Assembly (NCBI GenBank): GCA_016617855.1
Contig: JAECUM010017549.1
Span: 1-64,000, forward strand
DNA from: Megalonaias nervosa
Taxonomy: Eukaryota > Mollusca > Bivalvia > Unionida > Unionidae
DNA length: 64,000 nt
Direction of reading: 5' to 3'
Positions 63,715 through 64,000 of this stretch are shown here, piece after piece. How positions within the stretch are numbered: position 1 is the stretch's first letter; each line of letters starts with the position of its first letter. The notes under the pieces were generated by a model, which saw only the letters and a list, made by a program, of their open reading frames with translations, searched no databases and was not told the DNA's origin. The translations under genes were made by a program, and so were the position numbers.

Positions 63715-64000
63715 AACCGGAACGTGCCTCATATTCACTTTGAGCTATTTCCCTCCTGCGAAGCAACTCATTAAAATGCATGCCAGCGGATATAGTGATA
63801 AGATCATGTCAAGCCTTCTACAGGTTGCCTCAGTTCTCTCAATGTATTTGGTTTTGATGTGCTTGTTAAGCTTTATATATGTCATCTCATTTTTCTAAAA
63901 TCGTTTTTGTTTTGCTTGTAGTTCAGCGATAACTTTGTTAAAATGTCTCCTTGTTCTGTTTTCTATTCTCTTCATTTTTCTTGTCGCTTGATTACCCCCA
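63715..64000. other. unassigned window end
   Basis: Upstream side of the polymerase fossil on the minus strand. A minus-strand stretch near 63740-63715 may still be coding-derived. T-rich from 63890 on. Confidence 0.3.

Overview
This window looks like repeat-dominated, AT-rich, non-coding DNA of an animal, most likely a mollusc. I infer that from tRNA-derived SINEs with (CA)n tails, long (CA)n(TA)n and GTAT/GTAC microsatellites, abundant minisatellites, decayed LINE, Ty3/gypsy and Polinton fragments, and hAT-type ends (CAGTGGCGTCACTA, CAGGGCCGG). The species cannot be fixed from sequence alone. I find no convincing host protein-coding gene and no stand-alone tRNA or rRNA gene. Almost every reading frame above 60 codons is either a mobile-element fossil or a frame kept open by a tandem repeat.

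Layout. 1-840: 3' end of a LINE that starts outside the window. 4.0-4.9 kb: first copy of an LTR-like repeat (second copy at 46.3-47.0 kb). 6.25-8.57 kb: minus-strand CR1/L2-type LINE fossil. 8.6-10.6 kb: three different minisatellites in a row, one with higher-order structure. 11.7-12.1 kb: SINE split by a TA-inserting MITE whose relatives lie at 10.0, 14.6 and 24.6 kb. 17.5-18.1 kb: 28-bp minisatellite. 19.7-21.35 kb: possible solo LTR. 22.2-23.9 kb: a 1.7-kb element with about 150-bp terminal inverted repeats enclosing a broken, intron-containing gene of an uncharacterised Cys-rich family. 28.7-31.4 kb: minisatellites and compound microsatellites. 34.2 and 41.5 kb: two copies of another SINE with target-site duplications.

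38.4-41.4 kb: a minus-strand Ty3/gypsy pol fossil in which at least three tandem arrays have grown out of pol codons, and in which integrase lies upstream of RT/RNase H. 45.8-49.9 kb: two hAT-like ends with near-matching 8-bp flanks, apparently one element split by about 3.8 kb of other DNA. 47.2-47.8 kb: 94-bp satellite. 54.5-55.0 kb: jockey-like LINE fragment. 57.6-58.2 kb: unrecognised broken frame ending in five 39-bp repeats. 62.2-63.7 kb: decayed Polinton/Maverick DNA polymerase B on the minus strand, with GC-richer unassigned sequence beside it.

The most interesting candidates are the long-TIR element at 22.2-23.9 kb, which may explain how a widespread orphan gene family moves, and the gypsy fossil, which shows repeat arrays arising inside decaying coding sequence. 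All family assignments come from motif recognition by eye, not database searches.
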